64,000 nt of DNA from Kondoa malvinella. Its lineage: Eukaryota > Basidiomycota > Agaricostilbomycetes > Agaricostilbales > Kondoaceae. The notes beneath the pieces were generated by a model. The model was given only the letters and a program-made list of their open reading frames with translations, was not told the origin of the DNA and ran no database searches. Positions 23,179 through 35,092 of this stretch are shown one piece after another. Within the stretch, counting starts at the first letter, position 1. The number at the start of each line of letters is the position of its first letter. The stretch covers positions 275,369 to 339,368 of the forward strand of contig BCIM01000002.1 of the NCBI GenBank assembly GCA_039545315.1, written 5' to 3'. The position numbers and the translations under genes were made by a program.

Positions 23179-25499
23179 TTAATATGCCTGTCTGCCTCTG
23201 GTTTCAACTGGTCTGGACGTAGACAAGCCTTAATATGAGACGGACGGAAGGTACTCGACACTTACAAGCACAGGATAGCCAGAGCAGAGACAAAGGATGC
23301 TCCTCCTGCGAGGAAGAGGATACCGTTGCTGTCCGCATTATTCTAGAATATAGACATGAGCCAAGTCGCTGCAGGAGAGCCGTGAACTTACGAAAGGAGC
23401 GGCTCTGCATCGTAAATCATCAGTTTGCAGCCTCAAGGCAAGAATAAGCCTGAAACGTACATGAATGGTGCAACGATTCCTGAAATGCGACCGAACATTG
23501 ACAACGAGCCACCCGCCGACGTGCGAAACGGGGCAGGGAAAATCTCGGGGGTATACGCGTACAGCACCGCAGTGTATGCCGTTTGCATGATGTACCTATA
23601 CATCATCTGTCAGGCCTACATCTTTTGAAGCGCCACGCCAGACTCACTCTAGTGCGTTGAATCCTACAGATCCGGCAATCGAGTCGACCTTGAAGTATAG
23701 GAACATGGACATTCCTTGAAGGCATGCGCCGATAACCATAGCGTATTTTCTTCCAATTTTTGGAAGCTCGACAGCGCCTAGTGTTTTAAAGTGAGCTATT
23801 GATGCCCAGAAGGTAAGAGCTGGCATGCCTACCTGTGGCCAATAGTGATCCAATGATGCCGGGAGAGTAGATGCTGTGAATATAGAAAATCAGTGCATGG
23901 TCAAAGAAAAGCGGAATGCTGAGCGTACATGCAGTACTGCTGGTACGTCTCAACGATAGACTGGTCGGCAGCAGCACCACGACGTTCCAATATCAAAGGC
24001 AAGAAACCACCAGCCAAGTTGAAAGCAAAGTATTGCGTGATGTAGGCCATGAACAATGCTCCGTAGGACCAAGCAGCCAACTTGTTCGTAAAGAGACCAC
24101 GTAGATGGGCGAATTTGCGAACAGAGCTCTTCAAGACGTTTGCGCTGCGTTCTGTAATCTTTTCTGGCTGTGTTCCAGCTACTGCAGCCTGCTCGGGATC
24201 AGATATGCTTGACATCTCTTGGTTGATTGCCATGAAGTCTGCCATGGTTAGGTCGGGAGTAGCGCATCTGTTGAACTTGGCAATAGATGCAAGCACATCC
24301 AAAGCCTCTTGTTCTCGTCCTTTGCTCAACAGATACTTGGGCGATTCTGGAAAGTACGATCAGAGTACATCTTTGGTGCGAGCAAAGGTGTTTACCTCTG
24401 AAGTTGAAGACAACGAAGCGCAAGAAGAAGATGCCCAAAGTCATGCAGCCAACGGTGATGATGAGGTAGCGCCAGCCCATGTTGGAAGCCTTGGTGCAGC
24501 AAGGTTCGATGCCACCGCCGCAAGCTGGGAGATCAAGAGCACATCTGTATGGTGGAATCAGACCCAAGGCGACAATCGTGCAGATAGTGACGCCGAGAGG
24601 CTGGAAGAGCGATAGAGCCGCGAGCAGGTATCTGTTTTTGGTTGGCAGAAATTCTAGGACGATTGCAGTGTCGATGGGGATGTTTCCTCCAAGACCAAAG
24701 CCCATAAAGCAAGCTAACACGTTGATGCCGACAAAGTTACTTGGAGCCGCAGTGAGGATTCCAAAGACACCCGTAATGAGACAGGTGAGGTTGAACGCCC
24801 ACTTCCGTCCAATGACATCGGCAGCGAGACCCTGAGCTCAAAGTAAGCTTACGTGATCAAATCGCAGCATTGATTTCTTACCCAGAACAATGCGCCAACG
24901 GTAAGACCAACGTTGATGGCGACGTAGATGTCACTATAGCAGACGTCAGTGTTGGCCTGCACCTCCAAACTAAAAAGCTAACCCTTGACGTTCGTTTGGT
25001 ACGCCAAGCTCTTGCGAAATGGGTGACAACACGAGACCAAACAGTTGCGCCCACATTAGATCGAGCCAGTATCCAAATCCGCACAGAACCCAAATGCACC
25101 TGTTCGACAAAATCAGCTCATGACGCTTATATCGATCTTCCCATCATGTACCATTGGTAACGACCTGTGAGCAAATTTCATCAGTTGACTTTCTAATGTG
25201 CGCCTTTCCAATGCATACCCATGCCGTATGAGCTGTGAAAATACTTTAGCTAGAAATTACCTTGGCGGGGTAATGGGACTTACTCTAGCGCTTTTTGGAC
25301 GAGCAGAGATTTTCGCTCGTACAAGGTGAGAGCGGCATAGGCATCTCCAGTAGGCATATTTTTGGGGTCTGCAAACACCTGCGTTGGATCTCATCAATAG
25401 CGCCCGAAAAGCATTGGCAGAGCATGCCTGCTTGTCATTTTCAGGAATGGCCTTCTCCTTGTTGGTTGCGCCCAGTCCATGCTTTTCGATGATTCCCAT
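23179..25499 (-). CDS. MFS transporter, SVOP/synaptic-vesicle-2-like
   Basis: A 12-helix major facilitator of the fungal SVOP-like group. It starts MGIIEKHGLGATNKEKAIPE, then VFADPKNMPTGDAYAALTLY, YERKSLLVQKALE, GLGGNIPIDTAIVLEFLPTK, RYLLAALSLFQPLGVTICTI, SPKYLLSKGREQEALDVL, LAAWSYGALFMAYITQYFAF, LPKIGRKYAMVIGACLQGMS, FPAPFRTSAGGSLSMFGRIS and the tail ETRGRQAY. The substrate is unknown; the family carries organic acids, sugars or aromatic compounds. About ten introns. The first join needs a GC-AG intron (25427-25379), because the start exon has no GT, and one internal exon is only 13 bases (AAPF). A truncated copy of the 3' end lies at 20078-20441. Confidence 0.9.
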
Positions 25500-26064
25500 C
25501 TTGCCGTTGTGAAAATTTCAGTGAAGCGAGAAAAGGAAATCCAACCCGCTTCCCGCCTTTCCCGTTTTAGGTTTCATCATCCCCATCATCGATTTACATA
25601 TGTGGCAAAGACATTTGGAGCGCATGTCGATGCGTCGCGCGTACTATTTGTACCTGTGCCGTCCACGCTGAAATCTCGCTTGGCGATTAAGGAACTTGTT
25701 ACGTCCACAGTACCATCCCTTGTAAACAAAGACAGACAGACAGACAGACCGAGGAATGAAAGCCAATTGCAAAGAAAGAGCGAGTGAAGAAAAGACTGTG
25801 GTCCCACTAACGCATCGCCAAATTGAGCAAGCAGACAGCACACCGCATGCCAGCACTGTATACGAGCATCCTAGATCAAGAGCAGCAGCACTCCAGGTAT
25901 ATGCAAATTGATGAATAGCTGCCAAAAAGTCTGGAGACGCTTTTTGCTTGCTTGCTGATGACAGCGACAACGACATCAAGCCGACAATTGAGATAGAGAA
26001 AAGGCCGAATATTCGTCCAACACCGCTTTTGAGAAGGCTCTTGACGGTCTGGCTGCCTCCAGAC
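25500..26064. other. Divergent promoter region
   Basis: About 565 bases between the MFS transporter (minus) and RNase H1 (plus). It contains a GACA microsatellite at 25731-25749. No further gene is seen. Confidence 0.5.
25731..25749. repeat. (GACA)n microsatellite
   Basis: Nearly five uninterrupted copies of GACA in the shared upstream region of two divergent genes. Confidence 0.8.
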
Positions 26065-27161
26065 ATGCCAAAAGCTAAGAACAAATTCTACGCGGTCGCA
26101 CAAGGTCATAAGCCAGGCAAGTCAAGGCGACTGAGCAAAGGATACAGAGCTGATCCCTGCGCATTCAGGGATATACAACTCCTGGGAAGAAGCGCAGCCT
26201 CAGATCAACGGGACGAAAGCGGTCCATAAGAGCTTCAAGACGTTCGCGGATGCTAAGGAATGGTATGAGGGGCATGTCAGTGGAGCTGGAGCGACAACCT
26301 CAGCCGGAGTAAGCACTTCACACTCGCCGTACGGCGCAGAGTCAAAAACGAAAGCCTTGAGCGCACCGGCACATAAGCAGGGTCAAGGCGCAGTCGCGAG
26401 TGGAGCCAGGCGAGCGTATACAGATGGAGCCTGTCCAGATAATGGCAAGGTCACAGCTCGAGCTGGATCAGGCGTGTACTGGAATCGCAGTGATGTACCG
26501 TGAGTGCCAAATCTCGCGAAAGTGACTTGGAGATCTGACAGAACCGTCCAGCAATGTGGCCGAAAGGCTGCCTGGGCTTTGTCAAACGAATCAGAAGTCG
26601 GAACTCTATGTAAGTCTCGTGCTGCAGTGTCATATCATCCGCTGATGCAGCCCAGGCCATTTGTCGCACTCTAGAAACCGATCCTGAGCCCGAAGAACCG
26701 CTCGATATATTCACGGATTCGGCCTATTCCATTTCATGTGAGTCTTAATTCTGCATACAGCCGAAAGCTGTTTTCTGAAACCAACGCTAGGCTTGATGGA
26801 ATGGCACCAGAAATGGGCTGAACGGGATTGGAAGAACGCCAAAGGCGATGCAGTACTCCACGGCGACCTCATCAGATACATATTGGCCCTGCTTGTTCGA
26901 CATCCTGGTCGCGTCACTTTCGTCAAGGTCAAAGGTCATTCAGGCGATGCGGGAAACGACATGGCCGATAGTCTGGCTGTTTCTGGCGCTGCTCTTCCAA
27001 ACGTCTTGAGGGATCGAGACTTTGCTGCGGATCTCAAGAAACTCGAACAATCAGCTCCAGCAGATGAAGCGCTTCCTGTTGACTTTGAACTGGATGATGA
27101 CTGGGAACCTACAGCTGAAGAGCTGGCGGAATTGGACGAATTGCACCAATCAGGCAGATGA
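26065..27161 (+). CDS. RNH1: Ribonuclease H1
   Basis: RNase H1 cuts the RNA strand of RNA:DNA hybrids (R-loops, primers) in nucleus and mitochondria. The N-terminal hybrid-binding domain reads MPKAKNKFYAVAQGHKPG then IYNSWEEAQPQINGTKAVHK and SFKTFADAKEWYEG. After a Ser/Ala-rich linker the catalytic domain shows its acidic residues in order: AYTDGACPDNGK (Asp), the Glu in QTNQKSELYAAQAICR, DIFTDSAYSIS (Asp), and VKGHSGDAGNDMADSLA with the His loop and last Asp. The C-terminal tail is acidic (DFELDDDWEPTAEELAEL). The intron inside the hybrid-binding domain is GC-AG (26117-26168, donor GCAAGT), and the join restores the conserved KPGIYNSW. Three or four further introns are GT-AG. Confidence 0.93.
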
Positions 27162-27471
27162 AGGGCCTGAAGATTGATAATGTGAGTACTTGTTCTGGAT
27201 GTACAGCGAGAGCTAACGATCTGCCAGGCATTTGCTCTCCGAAAGACCAGCTTATTCAACTGGTCACATACGTACTGTCATCTTGCATATTATACCACAC
27301 CCTACATGTATATAGCGCGCACTCCTGCATTATTTTGTTGCATTTGCCTTTCACCGACGGACGATAGACTTTCCAAAAATAGACGTGACGGACGAAGTGC
27401 CATGATTGCTGTTCGCCAACCTGCACAACGAGCTCTTGCGACCCTCTGAGCACAATAATACAGCAATAACG
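27162..27471. other. Intergenic region
   Basis: About 310 bases between RNase H1 and the aldo-keto reductase, same strand. Nothing recognised. Confidence 0.4.
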
Positions 27472-29100
27472 ATGAGCAAACCAGTCAAATACGTCAATTT
27501 GGGCAAGTTCCCCCTCCGGGCAGTCAGATTGCTCAGCTCATGCAATACACGAACAGGCAGATCTGGTCTGAAAGTCAGCCAGATCATTCTAGTGAGCCTA
27601 TATACTCTCGACTGATGATGTAAGACTCAGGACCGCTGTTCTAGGGATGCATGAGCTGTTCGTAATAGCCCCTCTATCAGTGGTAACAGCATCCTCACAC
27701 GGTGGACGCAGACGGATCTTCAGCTTGGCGAGCATGGGTATTGTCCGTACTTGAGCGTTAAGCTATGAGATAGCTCACTGTCTTGAAGAGATGAGGAAGA
27801 GTCTATCAAGCACATCGAAGAAGCGTTCCGTCTAGGCATCAACACCTTTGTACGTCTCCCTTACTTTTCTACCACATTACTGACGCATCAGTAGGACACT
27901 GCCGACGCGTACTCATCCGGACAGAGCGAAGTCGTCCTAGGCAAAGCTCTGAAACAGCTCAAGATCCCTCGACCTGAAGTAGTCATCTTGACAAAGTGCT
28001 ATTTCGCTGTGGGCAAGACTGTAGATGCTCAAGTCATGGGCAAGAATGTCGAGAATGAGGGCTATGTCAAGTGATTTCATTTCGGATCGTGTCTTGATTG
28101 CTCTGATTTGGTTACAGTATGCAAGGTCTTTCCCGCAAGGTGATTGTTCAATGTTACCAAGTATACCAAGAGCTGAATTGCTTTCCAGCATATATTCGAC
28201 AGCGTTCATGCATCTCTCGAACGCCTTCAAGTGGACTATATAGATGTCAGTCCAGATTCTCTTCAGCACCTCCTTCTTCTCGCTCATATTCATGCATTTC
28301 AAAGGTGCTCCAATGTCACAGATTTGACCCCAACGTACGCATGCTTCCCCAAGTCGGTCGCTAGCTGAGTGTTATTGCAGACACCGATCGAAGAAACCAT
28401 GCAAGCCCTGCACGATGTAGTCAAAGCAGGTTTCGTGAGGTATATCGGCATGTCATCGTGCTACGCATGGCAATTTCAAGTCCGTCTTTCTTTCATCTAT
28501 CTCATTTAATGCTTATCATTGGAACAGATCATGCAACAATATGCCATCCATAACAAGCTTACACCTTTCGTATCGATGCAGAATCTGTATAATGCCATTC
28601 ATCGAGAAGAAGAGAGGGAGATGATGCCTACTTTGCAACACTTTGGTGTAGCTTCCATTCCTTGTAAGTTCCTCTTTACTTCCAGAGATTCTCTAACGCT
28701 ATTTGCTAGGGTCTCCACTCGCTAGAGGCTACTTAACTCGACCGCACACGTCTCAACCAACGACCCGACAATCCTCGGACGCAATGATGAACCGTCTCTC
28801 CTCTCGTGAAAAGGACTCGAACGAAAAGACCAATGAAGCAATCTCTACCATTGCCTCAAAACGAGGCGTATCAATGGCTCAAATCGCTCTGGCTTATACT
28901 AGATCCAAAGACTTTATCACTGCTCCTATTATCGGAAGCACGAAATTGGAGAGCATTAAAGATTTGGTAGAGGGTTTAAAGATTACTTTGGATAAGGAAG
29001 AAATCAAGGTCTGTTCTATGTCTAGAAGTAGAGTGCGAGCTGATTGTTTGGGTAGGCTATTGAGGAGCATTATACGCCTAGAGCTGTGTTTGCTATCTGA
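27472..29100 (+). CDS. Aldo-keto reductase
   Basis: NAD(P)H-dependent oxidoreductase with a TIM barrel; substrate unknown. Exons read [42 protein letters not shown] (catalytic Asp and Tyr), [14 protein letters not shown] (catalytic Lys), [20 protein letters not shown] (catalytic His), [49 protein letters not shown], and [20 protein letters not shown] with [20 protein letters not shown] and the tail [12 protein letters not shown]. This is close to full length, about 340 residues, and matches the AKR group of YakC/aryl-alcohol dehydrogenase-like enzymes. The first intron is GC-AG (27503-27556, donor GCAAGT). About seven others are GT-AG. Confidence 0.92.
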
Positions 29101-29161
29101 ACCGATACGCGAGTCCGGGCAAGTCAATGTAAGATGCTTGTATACATGGCGACATTGCAAA

Positions 29162-30053
29162 TCATGCAGTAGTTGCAATCTGACCCTCATCTCCAGCCGT
29201 CTGCTGCACCATCCCCTCTATCACTTTGTGATCTGTCTTTGTCTCTATCCCTTGTACATCTTTCCCTGCCTGAGTCGGCCGTTTCGACAACCAAGCTTTC
29301 GGGAAATCTTTCAACGACACATGCCTGCTCTTTGGCTTCTTGCTCCGTTTCGCTTGGGTATGTCTGTCGTCTAGTGGGATATCGTCGAGCTTTAGTTCTG
29401 GGTTCTGTCGTTAGCAGCATCCATAATCAGACGAATCCGAACTCAGAGCTGTAAGGCCGACCTTTGATTCGCTTATCAATTTCCCCAAAGTCTCATCACA
29501 CCATTTCGCATTCTCCTCCCTTGTTTCAAACTTGTCACAAGCCAATTTGAACACATCGCTCTCTGAATCCCATCTCGGTCCAGCCAACAGACGAAACTTG
29601 TGTCCTTCCGCTTGCGAGAGGTGTAATGTTTGTATTGAGAGTGACAAGACGACTTTGTTATTCGCTGGATGAGGTTCACCAAAGTAATCTAGCACTCTTA
29701 GTTGCAGTGCGTCCTTAGGCGGAGGTTGGAATTTATTGCTGTACCCTAAAAAGACCCGCTGTCAACCAGAAGATCGAGTAGCCGATAGAGAACAAACGTT
29801 TAGCGAGTTCAGGTAATTGAAAAGCCACTAATCGAGCATAATGTCTACGTTCCCTCTCTTGTTCCAGCGCTAAATGATGAAAAGTGCCTCCGTCTTGAAT
29901 TTTGATAGAGTCTTTCATTATCGCAGTCAAGTCGAATAAAGGTTGCAAGGTTTCATTGTAAGATAGTCTGCGAGCCTTGTCTCGAGCGGTGGAAGGACCT
30001 GGGGCGCAGCGAGAGGTGGACGCTTGTAAGCTGCGAGCGAGTGTGCGCTGCAT
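29162..30053 (-). CDS. RSM24: Mitochondrial small-subunit ribosomal protein mS35 (Rsm24)
   Basis: Component of the mitochondrial 37S ribosomal subunit. The start MQRTLARSLQASTSRC is Arg/Ser-rich and lacks acids, as in a mitochondrial presequence. The body reads SYNETLQPLFDLTAIMKDSI, HLALEQERERRHYARLVAFQ, VLDYFGEPHPANNKVVLSLS and KFRLLAGPRWDSESDVFKLA, CDKFETREENAKWCDETLGK. The GERHP-like and LxGPRxxxxxDxxK-C-KFE blocks are typical of mS35. A third exon adds a Lys-rich C-terminal extension (LDDIPLDDRHTQAKRSKKPK) ending QIATTA. Two introns. It converges on the aldo-keto reductase with 61 bases between stops. Confidence 0.88.
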
Positions 30054-30219
30054 GATTGTAGCAGGTACGATGGACGTCGAGGTGAGAAAGTTGTTTGAGC
30101 GAATGTTGGAGCGAGACCGTCATCTGCAAGGTCGCTGTTCTAGTGTATACCGAGTAGATACATTCCTGCTACAAATCAGAGCCAGACGAGCTTATTCCCC
30201 CGTGTCTAGATATCCCGTC

Positions 30220-31070
30220 ATGCGTCCGTTATCTGCAACTTTCCATAATCACCTCTAATTCCCTTGTGCTGTCTACAGTCTGCACAGCCGATTGTACCTC
30301 CTCGTCCTCCTCTCATCTCTGTATTTTCTGCTGATTAGCGTGGTAGTCTGCTTGATCCCCTTTGGCAATTCGACTAGTTTCAGTCCATCAGTCGCGCCTT
30401 ACATCGCCGAGTGCCAGAAAGTACTGGAAGCAGCTGGGCTCACGTATAAGGTGTGTCTTTTCGCTCTTCTTTGCTTTCTCTGCTTCTCGATCATCTATAC
30501 GGACGAGAAAGCGGAAACTTTACGCGATGTGCCTCATGCGCAACCATCTTCGTCCGCAGAGCAGCTTAAGCCACCTCGCTGCAATGTGCAATAGCTGTGT
30601 TAAGAGCTCAGGCAAATAAGCATTGTCATCATCTCAATGCTCCAAACTTGTTCAGCCCCGAATCGATGCTAATCTATCTCACGCAACAGCTACATGGCTA
30701 CGGCACCAACGTCGAAGGTATGCTCTCTTTCATTCTCCCATCTACCCCTTTCACCGGCTGACCTAAGCGAAACAGGCGAATGGATGGACGTCTGTCGCGC
30801 GATCGAGCAATGTCATGCTGCGGTACATAAACTCGGTGCTGTTCGTATAGCTACAGATATCCGTATAGGCAGTATGTAATCCCCTTCACCCTTTTGCTTT
30901 GACTTATGCTATGGAAATAGCGAGGACTGATAAATCAGGCAGTCAGTCTTCTCCCTTCAACCATTTTACAGAGATTGACGCGTGTGCGGATAGCGAATGA
31001 CGAAAAGGTCAAATCAGTAGAGAAACTATTATCGAACAGCAGCGAATTAAGTCATAGCAAAATGTATTAG
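30220..31070 (+). CDS. YkoF/MTH1187-type thiamine-binding-fold protein (UPF0045)
   Basis: Small ferredoxin-like-fold protein of the UPF0045/YqgV group; bacterial and yeast relatives bind thiamine or are of unknown role. Exons give VVVCLIPFGNSTSFSPSVAP, YIAECQKVLEAAGLTYK, LHGYGTNVEG, EWMDVCRAIEQCHAAVHKLG and AVRIATDIRIGTRTDKS, all family signatures (HGYGTNxEG; RTDK). The ends are uncertain. The conserved frame has no ATG, so a first exon must be spliced in; an ATG at 30220 with a phase-2 donor fits but is weak. At the 3' end the frame stops at 31000, or, with a very short last intron, continues as RVRIANDEKVKSVEKLLSNS to 31070, which looks more like the family's helical end. Confidence 0.75.
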
Positions 31071-31152
31071 ACCGCCCTTTGCATCCCAGCACGTGTATAT
31101 ATGATACTGGTATTCGCTACTATTCATCAACGTCCTTTACTATCCCGCTTGA

Positions 31153-32111
31153 TTAAACGGTAGTGGTACGGTTCCTGTTGAAGAAATTGAATCGAGATGG
31201 TTTCTTTTCAGACATGTAAGCAGGTTGTGGTTCAACAGCTGTAGAACGACGACGGCGACGACGTTCAGATACTAACAAACCACATCAGCCTATGTAAGGT
31301 AAGAGTGTATGAAGGACATACGACCACCGCAGCAGATGGTGAATGATGCAATGAGCAAAGCGACGACGGATGCGGTGACGAGCCACATGGCGTTCGAGAG
31401 CTCAGCTGGTGAGCCTGGTAAGTTGCTGTTGATTTCGTTACGGGCTTGGATAAAGAGTGCCAAGTCGATGGCGAGGGCACTGTGAGACAGGCAGGAGATA
31501 ATCAGCGATCACTCGCACACATTCCAGCAGACTCACATGATGGTCAAAAGTAGAGCCAGGAAGGCGGTAATGCTGCCCAAGATGTGGGTCACGATTGACT
31601 GTGCGTTGGAACGTTTCAGGATAGCCCCTTAAGGGACTCATGAAAGCTAACGCACGTTACAAATACCAAATAGGAAAGCCAAGAGAGCCATAGCCGTCGC
31701 AATGGGATGCAAAACAAGCGCAAAAGTCAGACCTGTGAGTAATGGCATCGTTCATTGTGCTTTGACAATCTTCTGAGCGACAACTCACCATATCGTAAAG
31801 CGCCTCCGAGGTTAGAAGTATCGCCTCCGACAGAGTCGAGAATATCATCTAGGCGGAAACCGAGGTCTTTGCTGGTACAACTGCCTCCCAAGCAGGCTGT
31901 ATCCAAGTAGTCAAATCCCAGTTCGTAGATAGACAGGGACGCGACATACCTCCCCAGTTACCGATGCGAAGGGTCCGACCGAGGACCTGTGCTTTGAGGA
32001 AAGCAATGTTGTTGATGACTTTCGCGACAGGTCAGTATGCTTGTCTGAGTCTGGCATGCCAATGGACTCACTAGGCGTTCCGAGCGAGACGAGAAAGAGC
32101 ATCTGTGCCAT
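31153..32111 (-). CDS. SUR7/PalI-family membrane protein
   Basis: Four-helix plasma-membrane protein of the SUR7/Rim9-PalI family (eisosome or pH-sensing). Spliced exons: MAQMLFLVSLGTPIINNIAF, VLGRTLRIGNWGG, the extracellular Cys motif ACLGGSCTSKDLGF, LDDILDSVGGDTSNLGGALR, the second helix LTFALVLHPIATAMALLAFL, the third SIVTHILGSITAFLALLLTI, a loop ALAIDLALFIQARNEINSNL and the fourth WLVTASVVALLIASFTICCG. The cytosolic tail has a run of Arg (ERRRRRRS) and ends NFFNRNRTTTV. The family's W/G-x-C-x5-C style loop and LTxALVLHP-A-A are clear. About six introns. Confidence 0.85.
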
Positions 32112-32849
32112 TGTTGTCGTCTGTCAAGCTATGACTAGCCAGAACACGGGTTCAGACGCACAATGAAAGCCGCAAAGGCGAAGAAAGAGCCTGTTGAACA
32201 GGAATAAGAGCGCGTAACTCGCAAGAAAGGCAACACTTGCCTATTTTGCCCAGTCCAAGTACCATATTGAGCTGTTTGACGATTGTAGAAGTGAAAGAGG
32301 GTGGTGTCGCTCAAAGTCAAAAGAAGCAGGGCAAGGGCAAATTGAAAAGGTTCGAAACGTAAAAAGAAGCAAAACAAGAGAAGTTTGGAAACGTTAGAAA
32401 GACATCACAGCCTTCTTCTGTAGAGAAGGCGGTGAAAGATGCGAAGAAGTGACGTTGGTCAAACAGACGACACCGAGCCAAAGGGCAGCACACAGGCAAC
32501 ATATGTAGTGTTCAGGCATCCAGGCATCAGTAAAGAAGATCTCTTCGCTGTACAAGAGCAACAAAATGCACATTTCCAGATTCTGGAGGGTCAACAGCTC
32601 CAGCCAATATGCAACTGCCCTCGTCGCCTTGACCTGTCTTCCGCCTTGCTGAGCCACAGCGAGCTACGTCTGCTCTCTCGTATCATGCTACCGCAACGTG
32701 AGAGGCTTACATCCGTTATCGATGAATCCTTCTTGTCTTTCAGCTCGAATTTGTAACAGCCCTGAAGCGCCTCTTCGGTCTGCCTCTACCGTGTGCGCTG
32801 CTTGTCAGTCTTCGTTGGCACTGCTCGATTCTGTTCTTGTTCCTTCAAC
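32112..32849. other. Divergent promoter region
   Basis: About 740 bases between the SUR7/PalI-like gene (minus) and the MCT-like carrier (plus). Several short open frames lack ATG starts or splice partners. No feature is supported. Confidence 0.4.
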
Positions 32850-34773
32850 ATGTCTGCCGGGACTCAAGCTGTTGAGCTTCCATACGCTACACCTGCACCT
32901 TCACATAGCTTCTCTATAGAGAAGGAGCAAGCAGTAGATGAAGATAGGACTGCGTCTGGAGCTATTGCTGAAGAAAGCCGATTTCAAAAAGCTCTCTTCC
33001 TCTTTGCAGCCTTTCTTGCCTTTGTCGCCGGTAACTCTTTTCAAGTCTGTATCGGTAGCTGGATAGCAGGATACGGTACGACAATTATGCTCTCGATAAT
33101 GGCACTGCTCATACTTTACCACAGTCAAGGAATACCCTTCGTACTCTTACGCTGAACTTGTGCGCGAGTCCGCGAAGCGTCTGATACTTGAGGCTCATGG
33201 ACGTATAGTCGCTAATAGCAGGCGTCAATGTTGCCGTGGCAGATGTGTTCTGCGGACCTTCAGGCGCTCTCATTGAAGCATTCGGAACGAGATGGCATAT
33301 CCTCTTCGGTAGCTTCTGCATGGTTCTGTCTTTCATCACTCTGGCGCAAGCTACCGAAATATGGCAAATCTACATATGTCAAGGCGTAATTCAAGGCATT
33401 GGCGTCGGTAACGCATCCTTGAATTGCGAATCTTGGCTTTGCTCAATGAGTGTTCAGCTGCCCTTGTTCTTCCGGCCATCATCCTTGCTCAGCAGCATTT
33501 TCCTCGACACACCGGTCTGGTCGTAACATCTATAGCCTCAGGCGTAAACGCGGGTGCATTGATCTTCACGGTCGTCTACAACGAATTGGGCAAATCAGTC
33601 AACTCAGCATGGCGGAATCGCATTATTGGCTTTATACTCGTACCCATGCTCGCTTTCGTCTTTGTGTTTCTTCGATCACCGAAACATTTGCGGCCAGTAC
33701 AATCTGGAAAGAAAAAGATAAGGGTTGGCGATTTGGTACCCAAGATCAGTTGTTTGAAAGATCCGGCTCTTCGGTATTTGGCTATTAGCAAGTGCTTGGG
33801 GTTCTTTAGTGCATGGTAGGTCGCGTCTTCTGCTTTAGGGCCTTGCTAATACAATTTATGCAATCAGGGGATACACTGGTCAGTGGCCTAGACTACAACA
33901 TCAACCCTCGCTCATCTTTGCACAGTCTGGGCTGAGACGTTGTTCGATCAGGTTGTTGACTCGAGTGTGCGAGACTATGTGGGTCAAGCATTGAATCAGC
34001 TCTGCTCTAAACTGATATCAGCTAAAGTTATGGGTCATATCGCAAAGCTGTTCCATCGTATCGCGGTAAGCAAGTGGCAAAGCATTGGACCAGATCTGAT
34101 ACCGCAAACAGGATATTGATAGGCTGGTATTCTGACGGAGGTAGCAGATGCCCTGTCGACCTTGAGACACTGCTGATGGCGACGAATCAGGTGGAGTGCT
34201 GGATACTACTATCGCTGTGACCGCTTTTTGCGCGATAGTTGGCTGTGAGTCTTTCTCGCCGTTGGTGACGAAATCGCTGATTTATCGCAGGGGCTACATG
34301 GCTGGTATGTGACATTCGTCTCAAGCACCGTATTGCTAAATATACGTATAGCCAATCGATGATACGAAGACTGCCCTGGCCTTCGTCATTCTCTTCGGTC
34401 TGGCGTCTGGAGCAATGTCATCTCTTCCGTAAGGCCAGATCCCGACCGTGCATTCGACTCTTATGATCTTGTATACGAAAGGGACGCAGCCATTCTGAAA
34501 GTAGCCAAACCTGAACAGAGAGGGTATGTCTCCGCTTTGTCAACTCTTTCATCTGCTCAGGCTGTCCACAGATCCGCTCTCGGTCTTTCCATCCTAGCAT
34601 GCACTCCAGCACCTCTAGCTGGACCAGCACTTGGCGCTCTATTCATCCAAGATGGCGCACGCCGACCTTTTCTCCGACCTGGGATACTTTGGGGATCGTC
34701 TTTAGTCGCGGCTACAGCTTTTGCGGCGCTTGGTCGACACAAACACAACAGCGATTGGAAGAAGCGGATCTAG
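32850..34773 (+). CDS. MFS monocarboxylate transporter-like carrier
   Basis: Member of the monocarboxylate porter group of the MFS. Starts MSAGTQAVELPYATPAPSHS, then a charged cytosolic N-terminus and the first helix ALFLFAAFLAFVAG; GPSGALIEAFGTRWHILFGS and CQGVIQGIGVGNASL follow, then LAQQHFPRHTGLVVTSIASG, VNAGALIFTVVYNELGKSVN, FILVPMLAFVFVFLRSPKHL and RYLAISKCLGFFSAWGYT. The middle (33880-34330) is poorly conserved and I could place exons only tentatively (ISAKVMGHIAKLF; TTIAVTAFCAIVG). It then recovers with TKTALAFVILFGLASGAMSS and the last exon LGLSILACTPAPLAGPALGA ending HNSDWKKRI. Either a diverged carrier or one decaying in the middle. Confidence 0.72.
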
Positions 34774-35092
34774 GTTAGCATCGAAAGGCCATCAGGTGTC
34801 TAGAAGCTATGTAAATTATATCTCGCTGTTTTGCATTTGACTGCAAGCTGCTGTATTCTCTGCTTAAGCTCGAAGCATGAGTCCTTAAGTGGTTCGGATA
34901 TCAGTCGCGCATTGCATGCAGTTCCAGACCCTATCTTTGACTCAGAATCAGCCTTGTTTTGAAAGATCGAACGATGAGCAATGTCAGATTGATACGTGCA
35001 CCCAAAGTCCCAAATGCATTAAACGTGTAGAAAAGAAATGAATGTACTAGAGCTGCTACTACTATATCTGACCTCTAATATTGTCAACCAAA
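34774..35092. other. Convergent 3' region
   Basis: About 320 bases between two converging genes. Nothing recognised. Confidence 0.4.
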
